A stretch of 45,396 nt of DNA from Alphaproteobacteria bacterium. GTDB lineage: Bacteria > Pseudomonadota > Alphaproteobacteria > Sphingomonadales > Sphingomonadaceae. Below the pieces are notes generated by a model, which was given only the letters and a program-made list of their open reading frames with translations, had not been told where the DNA came from and made no database searches. Each line of letters starts with the position of its first letter. Within the stretch, counting starts at the first letter, position 1. The translations under genes and the position numbers were made by a program. The stretch spans positions 1 to 45,396 of the forward strand of contig JAFAZW010000020.1 in NCBI GenBank assembly GCA_019239415.1. The letters are read 5' to 3'. Positions 43,613 to 45,396 of this stretch are shown here, piece after piece.

Positions 43613-45396
<1,784 letters not shown>

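Overview
This 45.4 kb GC-rich window looks like chromosomal DNA of an alphaproteobacterium of the Sphingomonadales (Sphingomonas/Sphingosinicella type). That placement is inference. It rests on the CC_3452-type secreted protein, the bifunctional Rsh protein, the ligase-associated phosphoesterase PdeM, the CysNC fusion, a CDC48-type AAA ATPase, and intergenic palindromic repeats of kinds I associate with sphingomonads. I see no tRNA, rRNA, CRISPR array, insertion sequence or prophage.

From 1 to about 29.8 kb the window is mostly housekeeping, stress and metabolism. A PAS-rich hybrid histidine kinase is followed by a small heat-shock protein with a good RpoH-type promoter. Next come two tandem, mutually similar 50-54 residue membrane peptides, pdeM, the pabBC-msrA pair, L-serine dehydratase, a CPBP protease, and the sulfate-activation operon cysD-cysNC coupled to a serine-hydrolase lipoprotein. 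A metallo-beta-lactamase-fold hydrolase, cyclophilin, SDR and LysR genes lead to the CDC48-like ATPase, whose upstream region holds an orphan strong terminator and possibly a small RNA. Then come an MFS transporter, a PmtA-like methyltransferase, a cardiolipin-synthase-like phospholipase D, rpoZ-ogt, a divergent hxlR/CC_3452 pair with a clear operator, rsh-kynA, an M48 peptidase and two small or secreted proteins of unknown function.

From 29.8 kb to the right edge there is a surface-polysaccharide locus. It contains a UDP-HexNAc 6-dehydrogenase (tviB type), a uronate 4-epimerase-like SDR, an initiating sugar transferase, and a minus-strand operon rfbC-rfbD-asnB-acyltransferase. It also has a WbsX/GH99-like protein, a GMP-only ManC, and a second minus-strand group of methyltransferase, SASA-type esterase lipoprotein and acyltransferase. 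A GDP-mannose 4,6-dehydratase runs off the right edge. Together these suggest an acidic, possibly amidated (uronamide), deoxyhexose-containing and O-acylated glycan. Polymerase, export and most glycosyltransferase genes, as well as rfbA and rfbB, are not in the window.

The intergenic spaces hold at least four families of palindromic repeats, several placed just after stop codons or between convergent genes. The items most worth following up are the tandem small membrane peptides, the orphan terminator ahead of the CDC48 gene, the HxlR operator, and the asparagine-synthase-like amidotransferase inside the sugar operon.
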